A stretch of DNA of 36,158 nt from Corynebacterium sp. (GTDB lineage: Bacteria; Actinomycetota; Actinomycetes; Mycobacteriales; Mycobacteriaceae). Location: assembly GCA_030530875.1 (NCBI GenBank), contig JAUMUD010000022.1:1-36158 (forward strand). The letters run 5' to 3'. Positions 20,936 to 30,208 of the stretch are shown piece after piece. The stretch's first letter is position 1. Every line of letters begins with the position of its first letter. The position numbers and the translations under genes were made by a program. A model generated the notes under the pieces. It did not search any database. It saw only the letters and a list, made by a program, of their open reading frames with translations, and was not told the DNA's origin.

Positions 20936-23251
20936 ATGAATTTGCAGGCGCGCATCCGCGCTTTTCGCAGTTGGAAGCCTATCGCGGGCGTAATTATGGG
21001 CGGCACTCTCGTCGCCGGTGTGGTGCATGCCATGCCGATGTTCGCGCAGGCTGATACAAGTCCAAGCTATGCTGCTAACCAAGACATCACAATTCAGTCA
21101 GCAAGCAGCGATGCAAGCAAGTCTGAAATTAGCGTCGCATTCTACACTCTGGACCCTAGCGTCTGTACCGATCAAAATGCGCTTACCAGCGGCAATACTT
21201 TTGCAAGCCTGACTCAGATCTCTGGTACAGGCACGCAGGCTAAAAGCACCGTCAATCGCAATTACCAGGCTGGTGACTGTGTGCTGACTAAGCTGCACTT
21301 CCGTCGAAATCAAATCAACGACAAGGAGCGCCGTTTTACTATTGCGCTTGGTTCCCAAGCGGAAGCCACCAGTATGGGTGGTTTTGTCGGAGCTTATTAT
21401 GTCGACCGAAATGGTAACCTGACCACGGATAACTCGGCTACTTGGGGCTGGGGCGTGGTATCAGCTAGCTTCCCAAATCGCGTATATGAGAAGCCTCGTG
21501 GTACTGAGCGTAATACGTATGGTGGCGGAGAGCATATTGCACGAGTTAATGGTGCTGATTTGTACTTCATCCGCAAGGCCGGCGCGAATGAAGAAAATGC
21601 GCTCAGTCTGAATCTGACTTCTATCTACCGCCAGATGCGCATTACTGGCGCTAGCTATATTGATGATCCTGGCACTAGTGACGAGTCTGAAACTCACGCT
21701 ATCACCATCCCTTATAACCCTCAGTCTGGCACCACGACCACTACCACTAGTGAAGCGCCAAAGGTGACGTGGACGGCTCAGGGTAACATTAATTTGGGTG
21801 CTGACCTCAATGAGAAGAACTGGTCAGCATATGCGGATCGCATTCAGTTCCAGTATGGTGCTGGTGGTGCCGCGGCGTATAACAACGCCAACCCATTTAG
21901 CAGTGAAGTGAAGTCCATTTCTGTTTCAGAAGATGACCGTGTACGTGCACGTATCCAATACAATATCGGCACTGCTGATGAACCAAATTGGAAGACTGCA
22001 ATTAGTACTGACGGTACGGTGACTGCGAAGAACACTACTACTGCAAATGATGATCCAAATGCGCATCTGTACACTTTCAGTCTGAGCGATCCTGAGGCTA
22101 TTGAGCGTATGTCGGCTATTAAGGCCGTTCAGGGTCTCGCGTCTGAGGATAATGTCAGTGATCTTTGCTCGGACTTGGATTCCATTGTGAAGGCTGGCTT
22201 CAACGATAATGGCACTTATGAAGAAAGTGCATGGGTTGCTAAGCAACAAGCTATTGCAAAGTGCATTGATAGCCGTGTAGAGTCCGGCATGAAGCAGTGG
22301 GCCACAATGGCCAAGAACATTCTCGGTGATTCTAATGGCGCAGCAGTCGATCAGATCCTTAATGATGTCAATGATGAGCTCACCGAGGGTACTGTCGTAT
22401 ACGGTTTGGAGAATTACTACAACGCACGCGTTAATCTCTACCGCGCGCTTGCTGTGACCTTCGCCCAGGATATTAACAGTTCTGGTTACCTCAGCACTGA
22501 TATTGACAGCACCAAGCTTGTCGGTGACACCATGACCGATATCGACAAGGCCATGTCCGCCCAGTTTGATGGCAAGAGCCTGGCTGAGATTGGTACCACC
22601 CCTGAGGAAAAGGAACAAATCAAAGAAAATGCTCAGAAGACGGCTAGTGAAAATATCACTAAGAGCATTTCGCAGTTGATTGATTCCCAGACTTCTAATA
22701 ACACCGCTTTGCTGAATGATGCTCAGAAGGAGGCCATCAAGGCGAAGACTGATGCTATCGCCAATGACGACACCCTTAGCCCTGAGCAGAAGCTTGATAA
22801 GGCTAAGGAGTTGCGTAAGGAAGTCATTAGCCTCAGCCAGGCCATTCAGAATTCCAAGTCGTTGGTGGCTGATGCTGAAAAGAAATATGCCGGTCAGGAC
22901 GACGCACAAGCCAAGCTGGGAGAATTGAAGACTGCTCTTCAAACCGCAGTTGGCGCGGCAGATGCCACGGCATCTACGGTCGAAAATGCAAGTCTGGCCT
23001 ACACGCTTGGTCTGCAGAGTGTGGATACTCAGAGTGTTATTGAAAGCCCTGCGGTAAGTTCCACCGGTGAATACCGAAAGGAATTGAGCACTAGTAGTAG
23101 TGAGGCTTCCGAGCCAAGCTCCGGACCAGTAACCACGGTCTATAAGGAACCGGCTAGTGGCTCCACCAAGACGAATTTGATTCTCTTGATTCTGGGTCTT
23201 CTTGGTCTTGGTGGCGTGGTTGCCTACTTCATTTCCACCATGAACCACTAG
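20936..23251 (+). CDS. Exported stalk protein of the GDC/[P/A]SGS family, paralog 1 (771 aa)
   Basis: The ATG at 20936 has a GGAAGG Shine-Dalgarno; the frame is open 11 codons further up but without one. The signal peptide runs to about residue 39 (cleavage FAQA/D). The N-terminal domain (about 55-250) has C77 in DPSVC and C115 in QAGDCVLTKLHF, 38 residues apart. A second beta-rich region (about 265-375) follows a Thr-rich linker, then an extended helical stalk (about 380-710) containing the unit LLNDAQKEAIKAKTDAIAND. The C-terminus is EPASGS plus one membrane helix (about 746-767) and the tail STMNH. No LPXTG is present. It is first in the four-gene surface locus and probably co-transcribed with the giant adhesin 82 bp downstream. 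Function (adhesin or envelope stalk) is inferred from architecture. Confidence 0.85.
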   Translation: MNLQARIRAFRSWKPIAGVIMGGTLVAGVVHAMPMFAQADTSPSYAANQDITIQSASSDASKSEISVAFYTLDPSVCTDQNALTSGNTFASLTQISGTGTQAKSTVNRNYQAGDCVLTKLHFRRNQINDKERRFTIALGSQAEATSMGGFVGAYYVDRNGNLTTDNSATWGWGVVSASFPNRVYEKPRGTERNTYGGGEHIARVNGADLYFIRKAGANEENALSLNLTSIYRQMRITGASYIDDPGTSDESETHAITIPYNPQSGTTTTTTSEAPKVTWTAQGNINLGADLNEKNWSAYADRIQFQYGAGGAAAYNNANPFSSEVKSISVSEDDRVRARIQYNIGTADEPNWKTAISTDGTVTAKNTTTANDDPNAHLYTFSLSDPEAIERMSAIKAVQGLASEDNVSDLCSDLDSIVKAGFNDNGTYEESAWVAKQQAIAKCIDSRVESGMKQWATMAKNILGDSNGAAVDQILNDVNDELTEGTVVYGLENYYNARVNLYRALAVTFAQDINSSGYLSTDIDSTKLVGDTMTDIDKAMSAQFDGKSLAEIGTTPEEKEQIKENAQKTASENITKSISQLIDSQTSNNTALLNDAQKEAIKAKTDAIANDDTLSPEQKLDKAKELRKEVISLSQAIQNSKSLVADAEKKYAGQDDAQAKLGELKTALQTAVGAADATASTVENASLAYTLGLQSVDTQSVIESPAVSSTGEYRKELSTSSSEASEPSSGPVTTVYKEPASGSTKTNLILLILGLLGLGGVVAYFISTMNH

Positions 23252-23266
23252 TTTTTGAGTCTTAAA

Positions 23267-23278
23267 ACTGTATACAGT
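23267..23278. promoter_or_regulatory. Perfect 12-bp palindrome upstream of the giant adhesin gene
   Basis: ACTGTATACAGT is a perfect palindrome in the 82-bp gap between the first stalk gene and the adhesin gene. It could be an operator for a dimeric regulator. No terminator is visible in this gap. Confidence 0.4.
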
Positions 23279-23333
23279 AACTGCACGAAACTGGCATGTT
23301 TGCCGATGGTGAACATGTGTGAAGGAGTTTGTA

Positions 23334-26300
23334 ATGAAGATTAAGCGCTGGCTCAAAGGCGCACTGAGTGCTTTTGCGGCGATGAGCGTGATTGCCACTT
23401 CGGCAACTGTGGTGCCGAGTGGTACGGCTCATGCTGCTACCAAAGTTAATGTGACGAATCAGGGCGCCAAGGGTACTGGCCCTGCAAATCTGCCAACAAC
23501 AGATATGCAAGCTGGCCAGATGGGCTTCAATATTTTGGATAAGTCCACTGCCCAGCAGCACTTCCCATACCTGTGGTCACAGAGGAAGGGCGATCTTACG
23601 ATAGGCCCTGCCTACCGTGTTAGTGTGGATGGCGGCTCAACCATGCTGCCGTTCTATTACCGCGCAACGGAGATTGTTCCTGTCGGTGATAGCCCAAAGA
23701 TTTCTTGGGTAAATCAGTATGTGGAAGATGATGGTACCTTCGAAGCTCCAGGTACCACCGATGGTTTTAGCCCTAATGCTATGACCACCGGTGCAACTGT
23801 GGGTAATACCATCAATTATGACTTCGGTACTGACGCTAATTTGAACTCCCAGTACTTGGGCGCTGAGAATAACAAGACTGGTGCGCCAACTGGTTATGCC
23901 GGTATTTCGGTAGCCTTCTACCGTCCAACTTCTACGGGTGCTGGTTACCTCGTCTGTGTTACCCCAACCTCCTTCAACCCAGATACCACCTGGGGTAACC
24001 TGGTTCCAATGCCTGCCCGTTTCACTCCACAGGCTGGCTATAACGACCGGCCAGAGCTTGGCTACCTCGTTGGTGAGCTCTATCAGAATGCTGGTCTCCA
24101 GGCCAATAGTGGTTCCATCACCAATCCAAGTTCAGTGGTAAGCGCATTGCAGACTGCTTGGAATGGTGTGGTCTCTGGTACTGGCAATGCCACCCTGGAT
24201 GGCCGTCTGACTAACTCCGACATTAAGGCTTATGCTGACTCCAAGCTCGGTGGCATTAACGGTAGTGCACCAAGCTTTAGCGATAATTCTTATTTCCTGA
24301 CCGCCGTGACGCAGACAGTTGTGCAGTACTATCTGCAGGGCGTTCCACTGGAAAATATTCTGAATTCCTTCCGTCTTAATGCCATTGTTAGCGGTATGAG
24401 TGTTGTGAAGTCCGGTTCTTCGCTGGATTCTGATAACGCCGCGCTGCGTAATTTCGCTAAGCTCCTTATTGCATACATTGAGACTGCTCGTGAAAAGGGC
24501 GTGCTCGATCAGCCACTGCCTGGTGATATCACCGCTACTATTGCTAAGAGCACTGCTTCCGGTGGTACTACCACCACTACCTTCAACCTTGGTAATACTT
24601 CGGGTGCTACCGAGCTTCTTGTTCGTGTTCCTTCGGGTGTGACCCTCGCGAGCCCAAGTAGTAGTGGTTCGGCAACTCAGTCTGCTGATGCATCTTCCGG
24701 CTTTGTTAAGATCCCTACTGGTACCACGCAGGTTACTGTTACCTACCCATCTTCTGCCAATATTTCTGCCGACAAGTTCCTCTTTAAGAAGTATGGCACC
24801 GGTCGTGTGAGCGGTAAGCTTTATTCCCCATACGCCAGTTACCAGTACGATTCTGCTTCTGGCCACTGGGTTGCCATTGAGCTTGTTTCCAAGCAGATGA
24901 AGAGCAACAAGGTCACCAAGTGGGCTGCTCAGACCATGCTCATGATTGCTGGTGACAATAAGCCAACTACTTCCCTTGCTACCGTTCAGGTTGTGGCCCC
25001 AACCATCTCCACCACTCTGAATGTTGGCGGTACTGATTCTTCCTCCAGTAAGGCTGTTGAGGTCAAGGCTTCTGAAGCTGCTAACGGTCTGAAGGTGAAG
25101 GATGCTGTTTCCTATACCAACCTCACCTCTGGTACTAAGTACTCCTTGACCTCCACCATCATGGATGCCACCAGCCAGGACTCTGTGTCCAGCGCTACTG
25201 GTGTAAAGGCATCCAATGCTGGCAACTCTGGTTCTAGCAATGTGGTCACCACTGACTTCACTGCTTCTGCTGCTACTGGCAGCCAGACTGTTGATTTCGG
25301 CACTGTTACGAATCTTCAGCCGGGTCATAAATACGTCATTTACACGACCTTAACTGAACAAGGTAAGTCGGATGTTCTTGCTTCTGCTAATGATCCGACC
25401 GACCTTGCTGAGTCCTTCAGTATTGGCGAAGTTCAGTCCGGCAAGCTCTCGACTACGGTCGGTGTTTCCGGTGATACGACTCGTGTCGCTTCGGATAGCA
25501 CGCCACTGACGGTAAGCCGCCAAGAAGCACGTACCGGTGTTCAGTTCACCGATACTGTGAAGTATGAAAACCTGGTTGCTAATACCACTTATGCAGTAAC
25601 CGGTACTCTTCGGAATGTCACTGACGGTGTTGACGTAAAGACTGTCACTGTTAACCAGGACAGTGGTACTGGCAACGGCACTTGGTCCATTGATTTCGGT
25701 GTTGTTTCTGGTCTTCAGGTTGGTAAGACCTACGTGGTTCATGAGACTGCCGTCTCTACCACGGATGTCACCTACCCAACTGATTCTGGTGCAACTACCA
25801 CTGGTAAGCAGGTGGTTAAGCACGAGGATGATAATGACAAGGCGCAGACCGTCGTCGTTGATTCCACCGCACCTGCTGCTGAACTTCGTACGAGTGTCAG
25901 CGTGAAGGACGGTACTTCCACTGTTGCTACCGCAAGTCCTGATGCGGCCTCCAATGGTACTGGTATTACTGCTCAGCCAGCTGTTATTACCGTTAACGAC
26001 AATAATGGCGTCAGCCGTACCGTGACAGATAAGATTTGGTACCGCGGTCTTGTTGGTAACCAGGAGTACACCATCACTGGTCAGCTCATGGACGTCACTA
26101 GCGGTACCCCTACTGAGGTAACTGGTGCAACGGCAACCACCACCATTACTCCTTCCATGGAGTCCATGGATGATGGTGCTGTTACTAGCCTGACCTTCGA
26201 TAATGTTAACATTCAGCCTGGTCATACCTATGTGGTTTATGAGACTGCCACTTCCAATGGTTCCGTGACCTACACGGATAACAATGGTGCCCAGCAGACT

Positions 26301-29300
26301 GGCAACCACGTGGTGGAGCACAAGAATCCATCTGACCAGGCACAGACTGTGGTCGCATACTATGTGAATCCAAATGCTTTGATTCGTACCACGGTTACCG
26401 CGAATAATATTGCTTCCACCGAAGACGCGCCGGCCGTAACTTATACCGCTAATGGTGCAGATACTGCTAGCGTGCCAGTGAAGGATACTGTTACCTATAC
26501 CGGTTTGAGCACTGGTGTCCAGTACAAGGTCACCGGTACCCTCATGCAGGTTGATAGCAATGGTGTTGCTACCAGCACTGGTATCTCCAAGAGCAGCACT
26601 TTCACCCCATCGACCACTGATGGCACTGTGGACGTTGATTTCGGCACTGTGACGCTAAGTGGTGGCGCCAAGTATGTGGTGTATGAGACGGTCGAATCCG
26701 TTTCTAATATTGATAAGAACGGCACCGCAACCCAGAAGATTGTTCATGAGGACCCTTCTGATACCCCACAGACCTTCCTTGTGGTGAAGCCACAGGATGG
26801 CACCATCAAGACCAAGGTCGAGGTGAACTACACCAAGACTGCTACTGCTGATGGCACTTGGGTTGGTGCGTCCCGTGCGGATGGTACTGAGCTCAGCATC
26901 CCGAATGTTACTTCCGTGTACGTTCGCGATAATGTGAGCTACAGTGGCCTCGTGCCAGGGGAGACCTATACCTTTACTGCTACTTTGAAGCAGCTTGATG
27001 AGAATGGTACTTCCGATACGGATGTTGCTAGCGTAACTAGGGATGTGAAGGTTGACGCCGCTTCCGGTACTGCGGTTGTTGAGTTTGATTCGCCTGTATC
27101 TGTCAGCGAGGAAACTCGTTATTATGTGACGGAGACCGCTGTTCATAAGCCATCTTCGGTTGATACGTCTAGTACTACGTACTCGCACAATGACCGCGCG
27201 GATAAGAACCAGACCCTGTTCGTATCCAAGTCCCCATCTATTAGCACGACTGTGACTGCTAATAATGTGGTGAGCTCCGCAGATAATATTGCGGTGGTCG
27301 ATGTTCATGAGAAGAACAGTGTCAAGGTTGTAGATACTGTCACGTACAACAACCTTGATCTGAACAAGACCTATACGGTTGAGGGTATTCTGTACCGAGT
27401 TAACGGCAATAATATTGCCCAAATTGGTAGTGGCGTAACAGCATCTGCTACGGTCACGACTACTAATGATCCAAACAGCGCCAATGGCACTGTTGATGTT
27501 GACTTTGGTACCCGCACGGATCTTGTCCCAGGTCAGAAGTATGTTGTATACGAGACCTTGAAGGATAGTGACGGTAATGAGGTCGCCAAGCACGCTGACC
27601 TGACCGACCAGGCACAGTCCTTCGTGCTGATTTCCCCAGCGCCAGCTGATTCCTCCTTGAAGACCAGCGTCCATGTTGATGGTGGTTATGTGGGTACTGA
27701 TGCCGCACCGGTGGTTCTTAACACGGGTGGCAGCAGGGCTGTTACTGACGTGATCACCTATAGCGGTCTTATCCCAACTGCACAGTACAATGTGACCGGT
27801 CGTCTGATGGAAGTGGATGGTGATGGTAATGCCACTGCCGTGAAGAATGACTCCGGTGCAGATGTTACTGTGACTAAGGAGTTTGAGGCATCTGATACTG
27901 GTGCAGGTGAATGGACCGTTGACTTTGGCAATGTCAACCTTGAGGTTGGTAAGAAGTACGTGGTCTTCGAAAAAGCTGAGTCCGTGGAGAATGTGGTCCA
28001 GGATGCTGATGGTAATGCTGTTAAGCAGACCCTGACCCACGAAAACACCGGTGATAATGCACAGACCATTGTCTTGCCAGTGAACGATGGTGCGATCGGC
28101 ACGACTGTTTCTTATACCACCAGCGCGGGTGATACCACTTCAGCACAGACTAATTCGCCACTGGTGATTAGCCCAGCCGAGGCACTGCGTGATTACACGG
28201 ATGAGGATACCTATAATTCCCGTCCGCTGGACGTGGTGGATACCATTAAGTACCAGGATCTGATGCCTAATTCCGAGTACACCTTCGAGGGCCTGCTCCA
28301 GAAGGTGGAAAATGGTCAGGTTGTTGAGACTATCGGTAGTGGTCGAACCACCATTACCACAGATGGCACTGGTAATGGCGAAGCCAAGGTGACCTTCAGT
28401 GGCGTGCTGCTTGAGCCTGGTCAGACTTATGTGGCCTTCGAGACTGCTTCCTCCACTAAGGTGGTGGCACAGAAGGATGGCACCATGAGCCACCAGATTA
28501 TTGAGCACAAGAACCCACAGGATGCTGCCCAGACTGTGATTGTGTCCGCAATTCCTACCCCTGGTAATATGCGCACGGTCGTCAGTGTGGATGGCTCGGC
28601 AGCTAATATCGGCACCCCAGCCTACGTGGTTCCTAATGGCGCAACGGCAACGACCCGTCTGACGGATACCATCATCTACCAGAACCTCTTCGCAGGTGTG
28701 AAGTACGATATCACCGGTACGCTGATGAAGGTCGAGGGTGATGTTACTGGCCCAGCAGAGAACCTTACGGTGACCCCAGCTGTGGATGCTAATGGCAACG
28801 TCATTACCAAGACCATTACCTACACCCCACAGTCCACCAACGGTATTGCTGTTCTTGAGTTTGGTGTAGTCACTGGCCTTGAGGCCGGTGCCCGCTACGT
28901 GGTCTATGAGCACATGAAGTCCCAGGACCGTGTCCGCCCAGATATGCCAACCAGCACCGAGGCCACGACTGATGCAACCTCGACTACTGGTGCTACGACC
29001 ACTACCACCACTGATGGTTCTACTTCCGAGACCACTACCGGTGGCACCACCCCAGCAAGCCCAGGTAGCTATGATGAGCTGAAGCACGAGAATCCAAAGG
29101 ATGAAGCCCAGACGATTCTCATCCAGCACCCTGCCACCATCCGTACCCAGGTACAGATGGGTAGTGTGACTGCCCAGACGGCTACTAATGACAGCCCAGC
29201 GGCGGCCATGACGGTCAACCCACTGAGTGATCAGGCCTATGTGGATGTGGTGGATAATGTCTTCTACACCGGCCTTATTGCTGGTAAGAGCTATACCCTC

Positions 29301-30032
29301 ACCGGTGAGCTCATGAAGGTCAATGAGGATGGCAGCACGGAGCTTATTGCCCGCCACACGGAGGATAACTTCGTGCCAGAGGCAGCCGAGGGTAAGACCA
29401 CTATTACCTTCGCCAACTCCGCCCTGCAGGCCAATACCAAGTATGTGGTCTTCGAGACTCTGACCAGTAAGGATGCTATTGTCCCAGATGGTGGCAAGCT
29501 GGTCCAGCAGAAGTTGGAACATAAGGATGTGAATGACAAGGCCCAGACCATTGTCGTTAACCAGTACGTCCCAGGTGTCCCAACCACGCCGCTGACCCCA
29601 ACCACGACCCCATGGACGGACCCTTGGCCATATGGCAATGAGCTGACCCCACCGTCGAGCACATCCACGGAGCCAGCTAGCCCAGCCACCACCACCGTGG
29701 AGGGTGAGAACCCGTGGAAGCCATTCCTGCCGTTCCTTCCGCTGATTCCGCTGTTGCCGATTATCCCGGCCCTGCCAATCTGGCCATATAACAACCAGCC
29801 TGGTACCCCGGCCCCATCGCCAACACCAAATGAGCCGCAGAGCCCAGGCGTTTCGGAGGCACTCCAGAGTCCTGCACCGCAGCCGACCCCAAGTCCGGAA
29901 GCACCGCAGACCCCAGAGAAGCCAAAGGGACACCTCGCGGTAACTGGTTCTAATGTCACTGGCCTCGTGGCCGTGGCCATGATCCTGATTTCCGCTGGCC
30001 TCATGTTCGCGTGGCGACGCAAGAACGACTAA
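23334..30032 (+). CDS. Giant sortase-anchored VaFE-repeat adhesin with thioester domain (2232 aa)
   Basis: The ATG at 23334 follows GAAGGAG. The signal peptide ends after AHA (residue 34). The N-terminal domain (about 40-380) looks like a thioester domain: Cys208 in YLVCVTP and the pair Thr326-Gln327 in AVTQTVVQYYL match the family's Cys and TQxxx(W/Y) motifs. Ten tandem Ig-like VaFE (T-Q ester-bond) domains run from about 555 to 2077, beginning at about residues 555, 703, 848, 1015, 1157, 1302, 1441, 1587, 1745 and 1936. Most open with a [IL]xT[TSK]V strand and close with H-x-D/N-x(2)-D-x(2)-QT. A literal VAFET occurs in the eighth. Then come a Pro/Thr linker, a hydrophobic Pro-rich stretch (about 2126-2152), more Pro linker, and LAVTG (2201-2205), a membrane helix and RRKND. 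LAxTG is the class E sortase type of signal. Likely a covalent host-binding fibre. Confidence 0.93.
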   Translation: MKIKRWLKGALSAFAAMSVIATSATVVPSGTAHAATKVNVTNQGAKGTGPANLPTTDMQAGQMGFNILDKSTAQQHFPYLWSQRKGDLTIGPAYRVSVDGGSTMLPFYYRATEIVPVGDSPKISWVNQYVEDDGTFEAPGTTDGFSPNAMTTGATVGNTINYDFGTDANLNSQYLGAENNKTGAPTGYAGISVAFYRPTSTGAGYLVCVTPTSFNPDTTWGNLVPMPARFTPQAGYNDRPELGYLVGELYQNAGLQANSGSITNPSSVVSALQTAWNGVVSGTGNATLDGRLTNSDIKAYADSKLGGINGSAPSFSDNSYFLTAVTQTVVQYYLQGVPLENILNSFRLNAIVSGMSVVKSGSSLDSDNAALRNFAKLLIAYIETAREKGVLDQPLPGDITATIAKSTASGGTTTTTFNLGNTSGATELLVRVPSGVTLASPSSSGSATQSADASSGFVKIPTGTTQVTVTYPSSANISADKFLFKKYGTGRVSGKLYSPYASYQYDSASGHWVAIELVSKQMKSNKVTKWAAQTMLMIAGDNKPTTSLATVQVVAPTISTTLNVGGTDSSSSKAVEVKASEAANGLKVKDAVSYTNLTSGTKYSLTSTIMDATSQDSVSSATGVKASNAGNSGSSNVVTTDFTASAATGSQTVDFGTVTNLQPGHKYVIYTTLTEQGKSDVLASANDPTDLAESFSIGEVQSGKLSTTVGVSGDTTRVASDSTPLTVSRQEARTGVQFTDTVKYENLVANTTYAVTGTLRNVTDGVDVKTVTVNQDSGTGNGTWSIDFGVVSGLQVGKTYVVHETAVSTTDVTYPTDSGATTTGKQVVKHEDDNDKAQTVVVDSTAPAAELRTSVSVKDGTSTVATASPDAASNGTGITAQPAVITVNDNNGVSRTVTDKIWYRGLVGNQEYTITGQLMDVTSGTPTEVTGATATTTITPSMESMDDGAVTSLTFDNVNIQPGHTYVVYETATSNGSVTYTDNNGAQQTGNHVVEHKNPSDQAQTVVAYYVNPNALIRTTVTANNIASTEDAPAVTYTANGADTASVPVKDTVTYTGLSTGVQYKVTGTLMQVDSNGVATSTGISKSSTFTPSTTDGTVDVDFGTVTLSGGAKYVVYETVESVSNIDKNGTATQKIVHEDPSDTPQTFLVVKPQDGTIKTKVEVNYTKTATADGTWVGASRADGTELSIPNVTSVYVRDNVSYSGLVPGETYTFTATLKQLDENGTSDTDVASVTRDVKVDAASGTAVVEFDSPVSVSEETRYYVTETAVHKPSSVDTSSTTYSHNDRADKNQTLFVSKSPSISTTVTANNVVSSADNIAVVDVHEKNSVKVVDTVTYNNLDLNKTYTVEGILYRVNGNNIAQIGSGVTASATVTTTNDPNSANGTVDVDFGTRTDLVPGQKYVVYETLKDSDGNEVAKHADLTDQAQSFVLISPAPADSSLKTSVHVDGGYVGTDAAPVVLNTGGSRAVTDVITYSGLIPTAQYNVTGRLMEVDGDGNATAVKNDSGADVTVTKEFEASDTGAGEWTVDFGNVNLEVGKKYVVFEKAESVENVVQDADGNAVKQTLTHENTGDNAQTIVLPVNDGAIGTTVSYTTSAGDTTSAQTNSPLVISPAEALRDYTDEDTYNSRPLDVVDTIKYQDLMPNSEYTFEGLLQKVENGQVVETIGSGRTTITTDGTGNGEAKVTFSGVLLEPGQTYVAFETASSTKVVAQKDGTMSHQIIEHKNPQDAAQTVIVSAIPTPGNMRTVVSVDGSAANIGTPAYVVPNGATATTRLTDTIIYQNLFAGVKYDITGTLMKVEGDVTGPAENLTVTPAVDANGNVITKTITYTPQSTNGIAVLEFGVVTGLEAGARYVVYEHMKSQDRVRPDMPTSTEATTDATSTTGATTTTTTDGSTSETTTGGTTPASPGSYDELKHENPKDEAQTILIQHPATIRTQVQMGSVTAQTATNDSPAAAMTVNPLSDQAYVDVVDNVFYTGLIAGKSYTLTGELMKVNEDGSTELIARHTEDNFVPEAAEGKTTITFANSALQANTKYVVFETLTSKDAIVPDGGKLVQQKLEHKDVNDKAQTIVVNQYVPGVPTTPLTPTTTPWTDPWPYGNELTPPSSTSTEPASPATTTVEGENPWKPFLPFLPLIPLLPIIPALPIWPYNNQPGTPAPSPTPNEPQSPGVSEALQSPAPQPTPSPEAPQTPEKPKGHLAVTGSNVTGLVAVAMILISAGLMFAWRRKND
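24996..29565 (+). repeat. Ten tandem VaFE / T-Q ester-bond domain repeats
   Basis: The coding repeats are about 415-570 bp each, diverged at DNA level but with conserved ends. The closing QT motif is QT in eight copies. Copy 6 has QS (DLTDQAQSFVL). Copy 1 has ES (DLAESFSIG) and so lacks the ester-forming Gln. Copy 9 carries a Thr/Ser-rich insertion before its last strand. Confidence 0.85.
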
Positions 30033-30047
30033 TCCTCGTTCTGAAGG

Positions 30048-30080
30048 AGATTAACTGCAGGGATTCCCCGCAGTAATCTC
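30048..30080 (+). terminator. Upstream hairpin after the adhesin gene
   Basis: GAGATTA-CTGC pairs with GCAG-TAATCTC, with small bulges. There is no T-run directly after it. It may be a stability hairpin preceding the true terminator. Confidence 0.5.
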
Positions 30081-30090
30081 TGCCCCAGAA

Positions 30091-30130
30091 AATCCCCTGT
30101 TCGGTTTAGATACTGAACAGGGGATTTTGC
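30091..30130 (+). terminator. Intrinsic terminator of the adhesin gene
   Basis: A 12-bp perfect stem (30091-30102 with 30115-30126) is followed by TTT, 58 bp after the stop. Confidence 0.85.
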
Positions 30131-30208
30131 TGATAAACTAGAGGTGACTTGCTTTTCGTAGTATCCGTGTTTTTGCTTCAACCCCTGCTACCCAAAGTGA
30201 AGGTCACC

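Noticed and set aside
24996-29565. Repeated DNA considered as a CRISPR or satellite array
   Set aside because: The repeats are 415-570 bp, diverged at DNA level and in frame, and encode VaFE domains.
24132-29933. Several long minus-strand ORFs (up to 597 codons) opposite the giant adhesin
   Set aside because: They arise from low stop-codon frequency on the complement of a biased, repetitive gene. Their products are irregular and lack starts with ribosome-binding sites.
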